NCBI GenBank assembly: GCA_027186245.1
Contig: CP114498.1
Span: 627,501-691,500 of the forward strand
Direction: 5' to 3'
Length of the DNA stretch: 64,000 bases
Source of the DNA: Coriaria nepalensis
Taxonomy: Eukaryota > Streptophyta > Magnoliopsida > Cucurbitales > Coriariaceae
Part shown: positions 38,251 through 49,088 of the stretch, piece after piece
Layout: every line of letters starts with the position of its first letter
Numbering within the stretch: the first letter of the stretch is position 1
Made by a program: the position numbers and the translations under genes
Notes under the pieces: model-generated
Database searches by the model: none
Told to the model about the DNA's origin: nothing
Seen by the model: only the letters and a program-made list of their open reading frames with translations

Positions 38251-39985
38251 TCATATTCTGTTGATGAACATTGTAGTCTGCATCATCTGTCGTTCAAATG
38301 ATCAAGTCACGTCAGTAGTATGCTCACAGTCGTGTGAAGTATATATGTATATGTATGTGCTTGGAACTCAAATGTACTGTTATATATAGTAATGGATGTG
38401 CAGTGTTAGTGTTTTGCAATGAAAAAACTGTGCTTGGTTCTGGGTTTGTTAATTATAGTACCATGGTAATGTAAAAAAGGTTACGTTGCAATCACTCCCT
38501 CCTGTCTCCATGCAGGATGATGTATAATAGGTGCCAATCTGCTTTTGAAGAATATGTCATAACTAATAATCTTACGATTTTGCATATCCCACTGCAACTG
38601 TACGCATGCAATCTGAATTGGACTGCTCTATGCAGTGAGAAGAAGCCTAGGCTCTACTTACTCAGCAATGTTGGCATTGGACTACTAAAACTAAAAGGGT
38701 AAGGAATTGGACTAAAAACCCGCTTTGATCCAATATTCTCACGAACAAACTATCCTACACGTTCAATAAGAGCTAGATTATGCATTAAAATAACTTGTTT
38801 ACACGACAAAGTAATAGCATTTTACATTTACACAGAAGAGATTTCGATCTACTAGAAGTTTTCTGGTGGTATGTTTTTTGTTTACGACATGAGCTTCTGC
38901 GTACTCTAGTGTCGCACCACATAAGATCAATCAAAGGTTGTACTGCTTTTGACTAGTCCTTGATACAAAACCTATTAAAGTAGTATTAGCTGTTGATTAG
39001 ATCATAAGATCCCTCAAGAAACCAACGAAGAGGACTGATTATGACAACTAAGCTTAATCTTAATATAGACATCGCGCTATAGGGGTCCTGTTATATTGAT
39101 TGTATATCAAGTATCAACCCTTCACCCTTTCCATACGAGGATAAAAATATCTTTGACGATATATATTTTTTTTTTTTAATTTAAAATTTTCACTTTTTGT
39201 GGCCGAATCTTTGACGAGTGTTTGGTTTGGGATTTTCAAAGCCCCATGCGTCCCTAAAATATGTCTCAGTCTGACTTCTGCAAAAGTATTACAGAACACT
39301 TCCAGCACTATACCCATATTCCAATAACCAGTGCACAGAATCACACAACTCTGACTCCGACCCCTTTGTTCCTTTGTTCCTTCTAAATAGAGTTTAATTA
39401 GTTCATATTAGTGGTATCTAAAGAGATTAGGCTTTCGCCTTTCAATTGATATATAGACGTATAGAAGAGGTGGTTTTGTGACAGATTTAAAGGTGAATCA
39501 TCTTTAGTTGGTAGGATTCTAATTAAACACAGTTACACAAACTGCAATTTTACCATCATGCATATAGGTAAGTACGTGGCCACATATGTAGTATATAGTT
39601 CTACACGTTTCTAACCAAAATTCAGATGGTGATACGTCGTTGCCTGCATGTAATGATGTAAACCCATGTCGTGGCGCCTAAACTTGAGCTTCAAGCGAGC
39701 TTTATTTACAGGGTCTTGTTCATGAGGCAGATAGAAGAGCAGTGAAGGGCTTGTAGTGCTGTTCTTGGAGCAAACATCTCCACCGCAGCACTCTTGCCAC
39801 CTCCCCACGTGGGGAAGAATATCAGCACGGCGGTGCTAGAACTTAAGAGGTACTACTGTGGTATTTTCCGATGATAGTCTACCATCTCTCTCTTTCTATA
39901 TGTATTTGATCATATCATGTCGTTAAAATATGATAATGACAACTAACCAGATGTTCTGGGTTTTATAGAGACCTAAGCTAGAACA
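38251..39985. other. Spacer between the two FAD2 genes
   Basis: About 1.7 kb containing the 3' side of copy 1 and the promoter/leader of copy 2. The 19-bp promoter segment shared with copy 1 is at 39211-39229, with further patchy similarity just after it (CCATGCG). The minus-strand open frames at 39114-39344 and 39611-39808 have no recognisable domain. Confidence 0.6.
39211..39229 (+). promoter_or_regulatory. Promoter segment shared by both FAD2 copies
   Basis: TTGACGAGTGTTTGGTTTG is identical at 36784-36802 and here, followed in both by a diverged stretch ending in CCATGCG. It lies about 310 bp before the ATG of copy 1 and about 760 bp before that of copy 2. It is either a preserved regulatory element or duplicated flank that has not yet diverged. 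Confidence 0.6.
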
Positions 39986-41125
39986 ATGGGAGCAGGAAGG
40001 AAAACCGAGCTCAAAACCGAGAAGGAGATGATGCCATTCCAAAGAGGACCGCACAGCAAGCCACAATTCACCCTAGGCCAGATCAAGAAAGCCATTCCGC
40101 CTCACTGTTTCCATCGCTCTCTTCTCAAATCGTCCTCCTATGTCGTGATCGACGTGTCGGTAATCGTGCTCTTGTATTACATTGCCACAACCTACTTCCT
40201 AGACCTCCCTCATCCGTATCCCTACGTCGCTTGGCCTGTCTACTGGTTTTGCACAGGCTGCATTGCAGTTGGGCTGTGGGTTTTAGCTCATGAATGTGGT
40301 CACCATGCCTTTAGTGACTACCAATTGGTTGATGATACAGTAGGTTATATCATCCACACTATACTTTTAGTCCCATACTTCTCTTTTAAATTCAGTCATC
40401 GTCGACACCACTCGAACACCGGATCGATCGAAAGGGACGAGGTTTTCGTCCCGAGGCCGAAATCCCAACTACCTTGGTACTTAAAAAACTTGAATAGTAC
40501 TCCACCAGGAAGAGTCGCTTATCTTTTCCTCACTCTCACTCTAGGATGGCCTCTATACCTAGCTATCAACGCGTCAGGCCGACCGTATGATAGATTCGCA
40601 AGCCATTATGACCCCTATGGTCCAATATTCTCCGACCGGGAAACCGCTCTAATTTACTTCTCGGATGCCGGTATACTGGCCATGGTTTACTTGCTTTACA
40701 AACTTGCTATGGTAAAAGGGATCGCTTGGGTTGTAAATGTATATTGGATGCCATATCTTATTATGAATGCAATCAACGTTGCCATCACTTACCTGCATCA
40801 TACTCATCCGGCACTGCCGCATTACGACTCGTCGGAATGGGATTGGCTGAGGGGAGCTCTGGTAACAGTAGAAAGAGATTACGGGGTGTTTAATACGATC
40901 TTCCATCATATAACAGACACTCATGTGGTTCACCACTTGTTCTCTACCATGCCACATTATAATGCGGTGGAGGCTACTAAAGCGATCAAGCCGATTTTGG
41001 GTGACTATTTCCGGTTTGATGACACTCCATTTCTACCGGCTTTATGGCGGGCAGCGACGGAGTGCCTTTATGTTGAGCAGGACGAAGGTAAAAAGGGAGT
41101 TTATTGGTTCCAAAACAAACTCTGA
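39986..41125 (+). CDS. FAD2: FAD2-type fatty acid desaturase, tandem copy 2 (diverged)
   Basis: Intronless, 379 residues, starting [10 protein letters not shown] and ending VYWFQNKL. Histidine boxes: AHECGHH, HRRHH and HVVHH; all eight iron-ligand histidines are kept. Overall it is clearly a FAD2 relative of copy 1, with a shorter N-terminus and tail. It differs at many positions in the loop after the second box ([21 protein letters not shown]) and in the third transmembrane block. Ala before the first box argues for a desaturase. Val in the third box is seen in some divergent FAD2 relatives such as acetylenases, so altered activity is possible. Whether it makes linoleate or an unusual fatty acid cannot be decided by sequence alone. 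Confidence 0.92.
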   Translation: MGAGRKTELKTEKEMMPFQRGPHSKPQFTLGQIKKAIPPHCFHRSLLKSSSYVVIDVSVIVLLYYIATTYFLDLPHPYPYVAWPVYWFCTGCIAVGLWVLAHECGHHAFSDYQLVDDTVGYIIHTILLVPYFSFKFSHRRHHSNTGSIERDEVFVPRPKSQLPWYLKNLNSTPPGRVAYLFLTLTLGWPLYLAINASGRPYDRFASHYDPYGPIFSDRETALIYFSDAGILAMVYLLYKLAMVKGIAWVVNVYWMPYLIMNAINVAITYLHHTHPALPHYDSSEWDWLRGALVTVERDYGVFNTIFHHITDTHVVHHLFSTMPHYNAVEATKAIKPILGDYFRFDDTPFLPALWRAATECLYVEQDEGKKGVYWFQNKL

Positions 41126-42775
41126 TGATATATTTTGTTAGCTAGCTAGTGTTATTTTGTGTTGCGGGTTGATATTGTACGTAGTATTTAATGGGTGTGA
41201 AAGTGAAAATAGGAAAAATAAAAATAAAAAATAAAAAATTTGTGCTGGGTTATGGGTTTAGTGACGAATAAATGGAGTTGTAGTAATATTTTGTCAGTCT
41301 TGAAAAGCTGTTTCTGTGTTTAGTTGGTTGAAGCTTTAGTTGCTTTGCAAGGTTCTATGTTATAACAACCTCCCTCTGTTTGACTATGAAAGCATGATGA
41401 TGAACCCATGTTATTTTTAGCAACAGATCTAGGGTTTCAGTGTAATCGGTGTAGTGGGGTAAATCGTATAGTAAATTTTGAGAAACGAGGGTGCGGGTGC
41501 GAAGTTATGCTTTTTTTACAAAAAAAAAATATTTCTAAACATCATTTTTAAGAAAAATGGTATTTACATTTTAATATTTTAAAAATGTTTACTACAATAA
41601 TTAAAATAATATTTATAAATAATTCATTAATTATATATAATATATATACAAATTTTGAGGTAAGAATATATAAAAAAAAATTTAAAATTTTAATTTAAGA
41701 GTACAAAAACCTATTTTTAGAAAGTTTATGAGGTAATATATAATTAATTTATAAATTAAGAATTTTATTTTTCTCTAAATATATTCGCGATTTACTAAGA
41801 AACACTCGTCACCTGTTATATTATTTCTTAAGAAATATTTAAATTCATTATATATATCACTTAAAAATAAGATTTTTAATTAATTTATAAATTTTATATT
41901 TTATATTTTTCTATACAATTTTTCTTTTAAAATAATTATTATATTCATTAATTTATTCGAGCTCGGGACCTTTGCTCTATTTTCTTAGAGTTCTTACGCT
42001 TGATCCAACTCTCGGGAGCTCCGATGAACTCTGTAATGAACAGCATATGATCAGAGTTCAACGAGAAGTCAAAGATCAATGAGAGATTAAGACTAACCCG
42101 GAGATCAGTAGAGAAATGTTTCTTTCATGACATACTTATCTGGCACGAGCCTCATGACGTACTTATCTAAACCACCCCGAATTTGAAAAAAAATTCTATA
42201 AATTAAAATTAAAAAGAAACCGTCGTCTTCGTGGCATCATCATGATCTTACCAAATTGAAAACCATGAAAATAATTATTTTAAATAGACATAATTTGATA
42301 TATTAATATCACAGATTTTAATAATTAATAATAATAATAATAATAAAACTGTCTAAACCGTTGAATCATGTGGGCCCTGTGGTGGGCCCATTGCGCTCTC
42401 ACTCACTCATGTAAGCAAGGCAAGCCTAGTCACGTCTTGACGGGTAGTCAAAAAGTCAAAAGGCGGCAGTTTTTGCATTCATGTAAAAACCAAACCACGA
42501 GTATGGATGAGCCCCTTACCATGTATTTCTAGAAGCCGGGTGGACTGGATTCGACGTCATCCGAAAGGAATAGTTTTTATCTGTAAAAATTTGGCGTTAC
42601 GAAACTGAAACCACTACGACCATGCAGCATACCATTGCCATTGCCCGTTGCCATATATTGCCCTACCGATTTCCCTCTATAAAAGATGAATCCAGATCGT
42701 TCCATCCTCTTCACCCCATTTCCATTACCTTCATTCCACCTCCCACCTTTTGCTCACTTTCTTTGCTCGCTTTCA
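41126..42775. other. AT-rich intergenic region
   Basis: About 1.65 kb. It includes the 3' side of FAD2 copy 2, a very AT-rich stretch (41520-41950) with no coding signal, an ATA run near 42329-42347, and the promoter of the C2H2 gene. A TAGGGTTT octamer at 41430-41437 is not near a recognised start. Confidence 0.6.
42678..42684 (+). promoter_or_regulatory. TATA box of the C2H2 gene
   Basis: TATAAAA, in the context CTCTATAAAAGA, lies 98 bp before the ATG at 42776. Transcription should begin about 30 bp on. This places the in-frame ATG at 42686 upstream of the transcript start and decides for 42776 as the true start. Confidence 0.7.
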
Positions 42776-44410
42776 ATGGAGTTCCGTACCTATCAGCGAG
42801 ACTCGGTTAACAACCCGGCCATTAGCAACAATGGTGGCCGAGCTCTCTGTCTGACAACCTCCAACTCTAACTACAGCCGTGCGAGTCATGAGGGTGAAAG
42901 CTTGGACCAGAGGGCTCAACCGAGGTGTAACATTGGCCAACAGCTGGGTCATGCTGGCAGCCAGCTCAGTCTGAGCCAGAGAATGAATGAGGCGAGGAGA
43001 TCAGCTGACTTTCTCACTCCAAGTCGAGTGGAGTTTCGTACTGTCATCGACTATGTTCCGGCAGTTCGAAACCGGGAACATTCTCAAGGCTGGGAGCAAG
43101 TTGGTGTCACTGAGATCGTGAGAACTCGAGAAATGGTGACAACTAAGCTTGTTTCAGACTCGACTAATGCGTATCCTTTCCATCAGTACCATAACCATAA
43201 CCTTAATGATCTCTTTCAAAACATTGCTTCCCACCATCATCGAACCCTTGATCTTTGCCGTAATTCTTGTTGTCGTCATCAAAACCATGATTATCTTGTC
43301 CACATTAACCCTACCTGTTGTCATCAAAATCAAGGTCTCGTTTGTAACCCTGCTAGTCAGGCCCAGGATCGAAATCTTAATCTCCTTCTTCAACCCTCTT
43401 CTCATAATCAAAAGCACACTCTTTTTCATAACACTACTCGTCACCATCAAACAACCCTCATGAATCTTAATTCCCAGAGTAACAATATTCCTGGAAATCA
43501 GTTTGGAAACATGTTTTCCAAAACGCAAAATCCATCTTCATCTCGTGGAAATGGAGAAAGCTCCCAATTTTTCTTGGATTTCCTGATTGATAACCCGAAA
43601 ACGGGTTGTCAAACTCAATTCAATAGTCTCTTTCAAAACTTTTCCAACCCAAGCAGTAGTACTGGTTATGATCATCGTCAAAACCTCCGGTCGGAAAAAC
43701 GCATCCAACAACATTATAAGCTCTCTGCCGACGATGAAAGCTGCGATATTCCACCGCTAGATCCCAACCCAATCGATATCCGTATAGATGGTCATTCCCA
43801 CCTGCAAAAGCTAATTAGCAGAAGTACTACTCATCGTGGCCAACCCATTAAAGTTCCATTTGGCAAACCTGTTTCTTCATGTGATTCTTCGTATTCTGAG
43901 GATGAAGACGAGAGCACTGATGATGAGGACGTACAGGAGATCACTTATGATCCTCGTGATGGAAAAACACATAGCCTTCCTCACCTCAAGAATGGTCCCT
44001 ATACATGTCCAATATGCAAGGAAGTCTTCGCGACATCACAATACTTTGCATCACATATGGGTTCAGCTCATTACAAGTATGAGAGCTTCGAGGAGAGGCG
44101 GAAAAGACATGCAGTCAAGTACAGAAGGAGGAATCCCTATCTCAAAGTTGTCCAGACACCATATGGACTGACAATCTTGCCTGAGGAGTATAAAGTCAAG
44201 AGCCCGGCCGGAATGATTGATCAGAGGAGGAGGAGAAATAACGGCGTTCGAATTAACGAAAATGACGGTCATCATGTTCGTGCCGAGGCTGAAGCTGAAG
44301 CTGAAGAGCATCAAGTTGCTGGAACAGGATCAAACTCTGGTAAGAACGCTACTAGAGCTGCTCCTAATTCAGAGAGTTTATATGAAGTGAACGTTAAGAT
44401 GGAATTTTGA
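42776..44410 (+). CDS. His/Asn-rich protein with one C-terminal C2H2 zinc finger
   Basis: Intronless, 544 residues from MEFRTYQRDS. The N-terminal third is polar and Ser/Asn-rich. Residues about 135-260 are very rich in His, Asn and Gln with Cys pairs (DLCRNSCCRHQNHD, NPTCCHQNQG). An acidic stretch (EDEDESTDDEDVQE) precedes a single C2H2 finger, CPICKEVFATSQYFASHMGSAH (C-x2-C-x12-H-x4-H). The QALGGH signature of plant C1-type fingers is absent. A basic segment follows (EERRKRHAVKYRRRNP), then KVVQTPYGLTILPEEY. The last part has an EAEAEAEE run. It is probably a nuclear DNA- or RNA-binding regulator; no named family is recognised. The longer frame starting at 42686 is rejected because its ATG sits next to the TATA box. 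Confidence 0.85.
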   Translation: MEFRTYQRDSVNNPAISNNGGRALCLTTSNSNYSRASHEGESLDQRAQPRCNIGQQLGHAGSQLSLSQRMNEARRSADFLTPSRVEFRTVIDYVPAVRNREHSQGWEQVGVTEIVRTREMVTTKLVSDSTNAYPFHQYHNHNLNDLFQNIASHHHRTLDLCRNSCCRHQNHDYLVHINPTCCHQNQGLVCNPASQAQDRNLNLLLQPSSHNQKHTLFHNTTRHHQTTLMNLNSQSNNIPGNQFGNMFSKTQNPSSSRGNGESSQFFLDFLIDNPKTGCQTQFNSLFQNFSNPSSSTGYDHRQNLRSEKRIQQHYKLSADDESCDIPPLDPNPIDIRIDGHSHLQKLISRSTTHRGQPIKVPFGKPVSSCDSSYSEDEDESTDDEDVQEITYDPRDGKTHSLPHLKNGPYTCPICKEVFATSQYFASHMGSAHYKYESFEERRKRHAVKYRRRNPYLKVVQTPYGLTILPEEYKVKSPAGMIDQRRRRNNGVRINENDGHHVRAEAEAEAEEHQVAGTGSNSGKNATRAAPNSESLYEVNVKMEF

Positions 44411-44906
44411 TTGAGGAATAATGGTGGGTTTTCTTCCCCACATGTTAAACAAGGAGGGAATTTGCTTCTTTTTTTCTTTCTTTCTTGGAGTTAAAACCGA
44501 ATCGGCCGTTATAAGTAGTTATAGATAAAAGTCTTAGTGATATTACAAGTACGGAAGCTCTTATTAGATACGTATGGGGCTCTTATCAGATACGTACATT
44601 TCAATCTAATTACTAAATACATATCGAATCTTATATTTTATGACGGCTTAATTGCTATTATTTTGAACTTAAATGTGACAAATTAATTCGGCACCGGATT
44701 AAGAAATTAGCAAGTAAGCAACCGATCATCAATCGACTAACCTAGTCTAATAATCCCGGCTAAGATACAGATTAATTGTTTGATTTTACACAACTTTTAA
44801 GCCATCGGATGAAATTACAAATCGAGGGTTAAGATAAAATACAAGTAATTTAACGTATCTATTTTTACCTAGAAAATTTCAAAATTATATAGTGTCAAAA
44901 TTCAAG
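44411..44906. other. Convergent intergenic region
   Basis: About 500 bp between the 3' ends of the C2H2 gene (plus) and the LIN-like gene (minus). It holds both 3' untranslated regions. No gene is seen. A local near-repeat, GGCTCTTATCAGATACGTA against GCTCTTATTAGATACGTA, lies around 44556-44597. Confidence 0.55.
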
Positions 44907-47900
44907 TTATGCATCTTCTCCAGAAATAATGGCATATAGCTGCTTAGCAGTCCATGTAACTTCAGAAATGCTTCTTAAGGGAGCTCCAATCTCTTTTCCC
45001 ATCGTCATAAGAAGTACCCTGCACTCTGCACCGGAACAAAAAAGTAAGTAAATGTTTCAAGTGCGATCGGGTGTACGTATGATAAATTCTAATATGATTC
45101 ATGCATTATTTACATCTTCTAGCAATATAAAATGGTCACGTTGATTCTACTGAATGATACGATTTTATTCGTTAGATTACAAAAATAGGGTATGAATTAT
45201 ACCCATGCAAGAAATTCTCGTAGGCATCTGAACTAATGGGAGAGAAAATAGTGGGACCCACCGAAGAGGGGTAGGGACTGACCTGATATTTTGCTGAAAT
45301 TGAGGAGAGACATGGAAGCAAGAATTTTGTGCTCGATTATGAGACCATTTTCCAAGCAACGTTTGAGCTGAGAGAAGAGAGTTGAGAAAGCAGAGAGCTG
45401 GTACTCGGAATCAGACAACGTAGAGAGAGCAAAGCTCAACCAAGCCACGGTTGTTAAACACACCCCAACCAAATCCATCTCTCCACAACTTAAGCATGTC
45501 GAAACTGTTTCTAAAAACCGTTTTCTCCCGCAGTTAAGTAATGAACCGGCCAAGTTCCTCAACCACTCTTCGCTCATCCGTTCTTCATCATCCTGATAGT
45601 GTGATCACGATTCATCGGAATAATGATCAAATCTTCACACAAGTATACTTAAAAAGAAAAAATAATTGTATTACAATGTAGAAGTTTACCAGTTGAGCTT
45701 TGTTTTCAAGTGCTTCACCCTCTTCTGGATTATCAAGAGAACTCATTTCACAACTGTTAATATATCCTGCTTGTTTGAGCATCCAAATCTCAATCAATAA
45801 CTTTCCGGAAAAAGAGAACCGCCCTCCCAAAACGAGAATCGCTTCACAACACTTTTTCCGGATATTCTCATCGGTCAAGCTTCCATCTAGAGCAGTAGTA
45901 ATAGCATCAACCGCTTGCCCTCTATATATGCTGTATTTTTTATATTCTACCTGTCATTTATTTTTAACAGAATTATCAACAATTGCTACTTAGTCCTATT
46001 TTTTGCATATTGTTAGAGTTATGTTGAGTAATTACCACAACATCGAAGTGTAACAGAAGCACTGCAAGGAGTGGTCTTTGTTCGGGCTGAGAGCTATGGA
46101 GATATTGAAGAAGAATACCCATGGTATCTTCTTGTCCTTCTTCCTTTAACAACCCAAGTAGAAATGAAGTAACATCTTTTATCCTGCATCAATTCAATTA
46201 AAAAAGAAAAAACCATGAAATTATCAGAAAGATCCTAACTGGATTTTAGACACAAACTGTAGTTTCAAACACAGAGGCAAATGAAGGTAAGCATTACAGA
46301 CCTCTTCAAGCAGATTAATTTGGAAAGAAAAAGCACAGCATTTGTTATGGAGTCATCCTGATTGCTGTGAAGTAGAGAAAGAAGACCCCTTCTATTAATT
46401 TCTCTTGCAATCTGCTTTCTACAACGAGCATCTGCTTCAATAAAACCAGAAAGAACCGAAACGATACGTGTCTTCTCTTCCATTTTCCCCGCTTCAAATC
46501 TTCTCAGTAGAAAACTCAAGCCTCCAAATGAGAGAATATGTTTTATATTCTTTACTCCTTCCTCTTTGCCAAAAGAAGAAAGCAGCTGCTCAAAGACAAG
46601 AATCGCCGTTTCCATTTCATCATTTTCTTTGATTTTGTTATTAACCCAGTTATCTAATATTTGGGAGGCGTAGGCTAATAGATGTAAACACCGATCAGAT
46701 TTCCATTTGTGAATCACACGCTTTAGAACAAAGTTGATAAGAGGAATGGTTAGACTTTCCAAGTTCTTTCCGGTTACTGGACAGGTTTTATTTCCTCGAT
46801 CAAACCATGCTTTGATGGCATTTTGCTCGAAGGTCTGACCGGTCTCTAAGGTGATCGGATCTTCAAATAACTGTCTGGTAAGCGGGCAGATGAAGTCTTC
46901 CGGAATGCACAAGAGAGAGGATCTTTCTTCGAAGTACTCGTAACTTTCGTTTAATTCTGTTCAGACAGAATGTATTTAGATATGAAAAAAATAATAATAA
47001 CAATCACTTTATTATCTATATATTCCTGGTAACTTTATCAAATTAACTCACCACTGGAAGAGGATCGAGCTTTGATCGGCTGCAAAGAAAGACAATAGCT
47101 TATACAAGTCATAAGTAGCAAAACAAAATAACAACAATAAATTGAAAATCTAAATCATCTAATCATTACCTTAGTGAGGGAATAACTGGATGTTGATGCT
47201 TCACTAGAACTCGAAGGACTAGAAACAGATAAATCTACTAGACAACTGCTATGCCGTTGAGATTCAAAAATGGATTTAGCAAATCTTTTCAACTTAATCT
47301 CGTTAACTTTTGCACGTGGCTTTGCGGGTCTCATCTGAAACACTCTCACTATTTTCTGCCCTATAGTAGCAGTATTACATATTGATTCATCATCCATATC
47401 TTTCTCTAATGGAATATTCACTTCATACATCTTCCATTCATCTTTCAAAACAGCACCCTTTTCCTGAAAAAAAGAAATTACACTAGATATAAAAGAGAGA
47501 AGACACTCTTTTGACATAAAGGCATTATGTTTACCGGGGAATCTCCAATGGAATCTTCTTCTACTTCTTCTTCTTCAGAGGCTTGGTCAGTATACTTGAT
47601 ATTTCCAGAATATTCCGAAACTGTGTGCTTTAACTCCGTTGAACCACCAGAGCTTCTCCTACAGTCTTCAAGCCTCTCAAGTGCCACATCATCATCTTCT
47701 GATTTTCTCAAGTTACCAAAAACAGCATCGTATAGCTTTTTACTCACCATTGGCTGTGATGATAAAGAGTCATTACTAGGACTAGGTAGCCCTGAATAAA
47801 CTGTATGACTTGTAAAATCATCTTTTAAGCATATGGGTGGGATAGGAATAGAAGGCATTGAAGGAGAAGAATCCACCCCTCCTCCTCTTCCTCCTACAAG

Positions 47901-49088
47901 CCAATCCTTATAGTAAACCGCAATTTGGCAAGTCCCATAATCCAATATCTCATTATAGGATTTCTCGAGAAATTCAAGCTTCCTTAGTGAGTTTGGACTT
48001 ACTCCTATGGAATCTACTTCCCCATCATACCATTCTTTCAAATGGAAAAGATGTGGGAAAAACACAGAGTCCCAAAGCTCAGGTAAAAGCACTGTTCTTG
48101 CCTGAAAAGGGGAATCACTAAACACTTGCAATATATGTTTGGCCGATCCCTTGTCTTTCTTCAGTAGCTTGTAAATTATTCCAAGATAGAGATGGGCACA
48201 AGCCGACAAATTCGAATTCGGAACCCCATTTGTGAAGAGTTCATCTTTCAAGCCTGTAATCATGCTAAGTAACAATGAAGCCTTTTTCAAAGCTCTTTCA
48301 TTTCCCATCTCCTCAGCTGATTTTTCCACTATGTATATTGCTTTATTGAGGTTGGATATGACTTTGTTTCTTCCATTTTCCCCTCCTCCTTCTTCTTCTT
48401 CTTCTTCCTGTCTTTCAACTTCTCTTCCCATTAAATTTTGGGAAGAGAAGCAATTGTTTCTGACCATTGCTCGGAAATCTTCTTCTCTGAGAAAACGCTT
48501 TACATATCCCGTTAGGATAGAGACCAGGGCCTGGATAGCTGCTTTGTCTAGAGCCGGTATGGAAGATGATTGGACAAATTGGTCATGTTGTTTACTTTGA
48601 CTTTGATTATCATCAAAGCTCTTGCTATACTCCAATGCTTTCATGCTTTTCTTACTATGAAGTAGATGCTTATCCAAATTGTTTGATCCTTCCTTTTCTG
48701 TACTTCTCCAAGAATTGACTTCACTTGAATATATGTCCTTAACACTTTCAGTCTCTTCTTCTTCAAAAAATGAATAATTTTCTTTCCTTGGTTTATAACC
48801 ATGAAGTTCTTGTTTTGATCCTTCTTCTAGTTTCTCTCTTTGTGACCTATGACTAGCTTTGATTTTATCACTAGTTGGAAGACCACCTGATGAACTGTAT
48901 CGAGATAGAGTAGACCTTCTCAGATCTGTACGCATTCTATCCCCTGTTGAGGGATCGGAGTTGTGTCTATCATGAGAGCGGTGGGATGGAGTGTTTGTAG
49001 CCGTTGATCTGAGTGAAGATCTCGATTTCATTGACCTTCTTCCTTTGAATCCTTCTTCCGCAAGAAGCTCCTCTAGAGATGATGCCAT
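44907..49088 (-). CDS. CERBERUS/LIN-like U-box E3 ubiquitin ligase without WD40 repeats
   Basis: Eight exons: 47535-49088, 47170-47463, 47052-47079, 46302-46956, 46036-46183, 45690-45950, 45283-45592, 44907-45025. They sum to 3369 nt, 1122 residues. The N-terminus is Ser/Arg/Lys-rich and disordered. LIN-family helices follow (IPALDKAAIQALVSILTGYV, then LPELWDSVFFPHLFHLKEWY). Around residues 642-710 is a U-box: CIPEDFICPLTRQLFEDPIT, TGQTFEQNAIKAWF, CPVTGK and LINFVLKRVIHKW. The U-box recruits ubiquitin-loaded E2. After it come armadillo-like helical segments to the stop (ISGEDA). The founding members CERBERUS (Lotus) and LIN (Medicago) control rhizobial infection and also carry C-terminal WD40 repeats, which are missing here. 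The role in this plant is therefore open; LIN-like relatives exist in plants that do not nodulate. Confidence 0.9.

Noticed and set aside
42686..42775. Upstream ATG giving 30 extra residues to the C2H2 protein
   Set aside because: It lies two bases after the TATA box, so it should be upstream of the transcript start.
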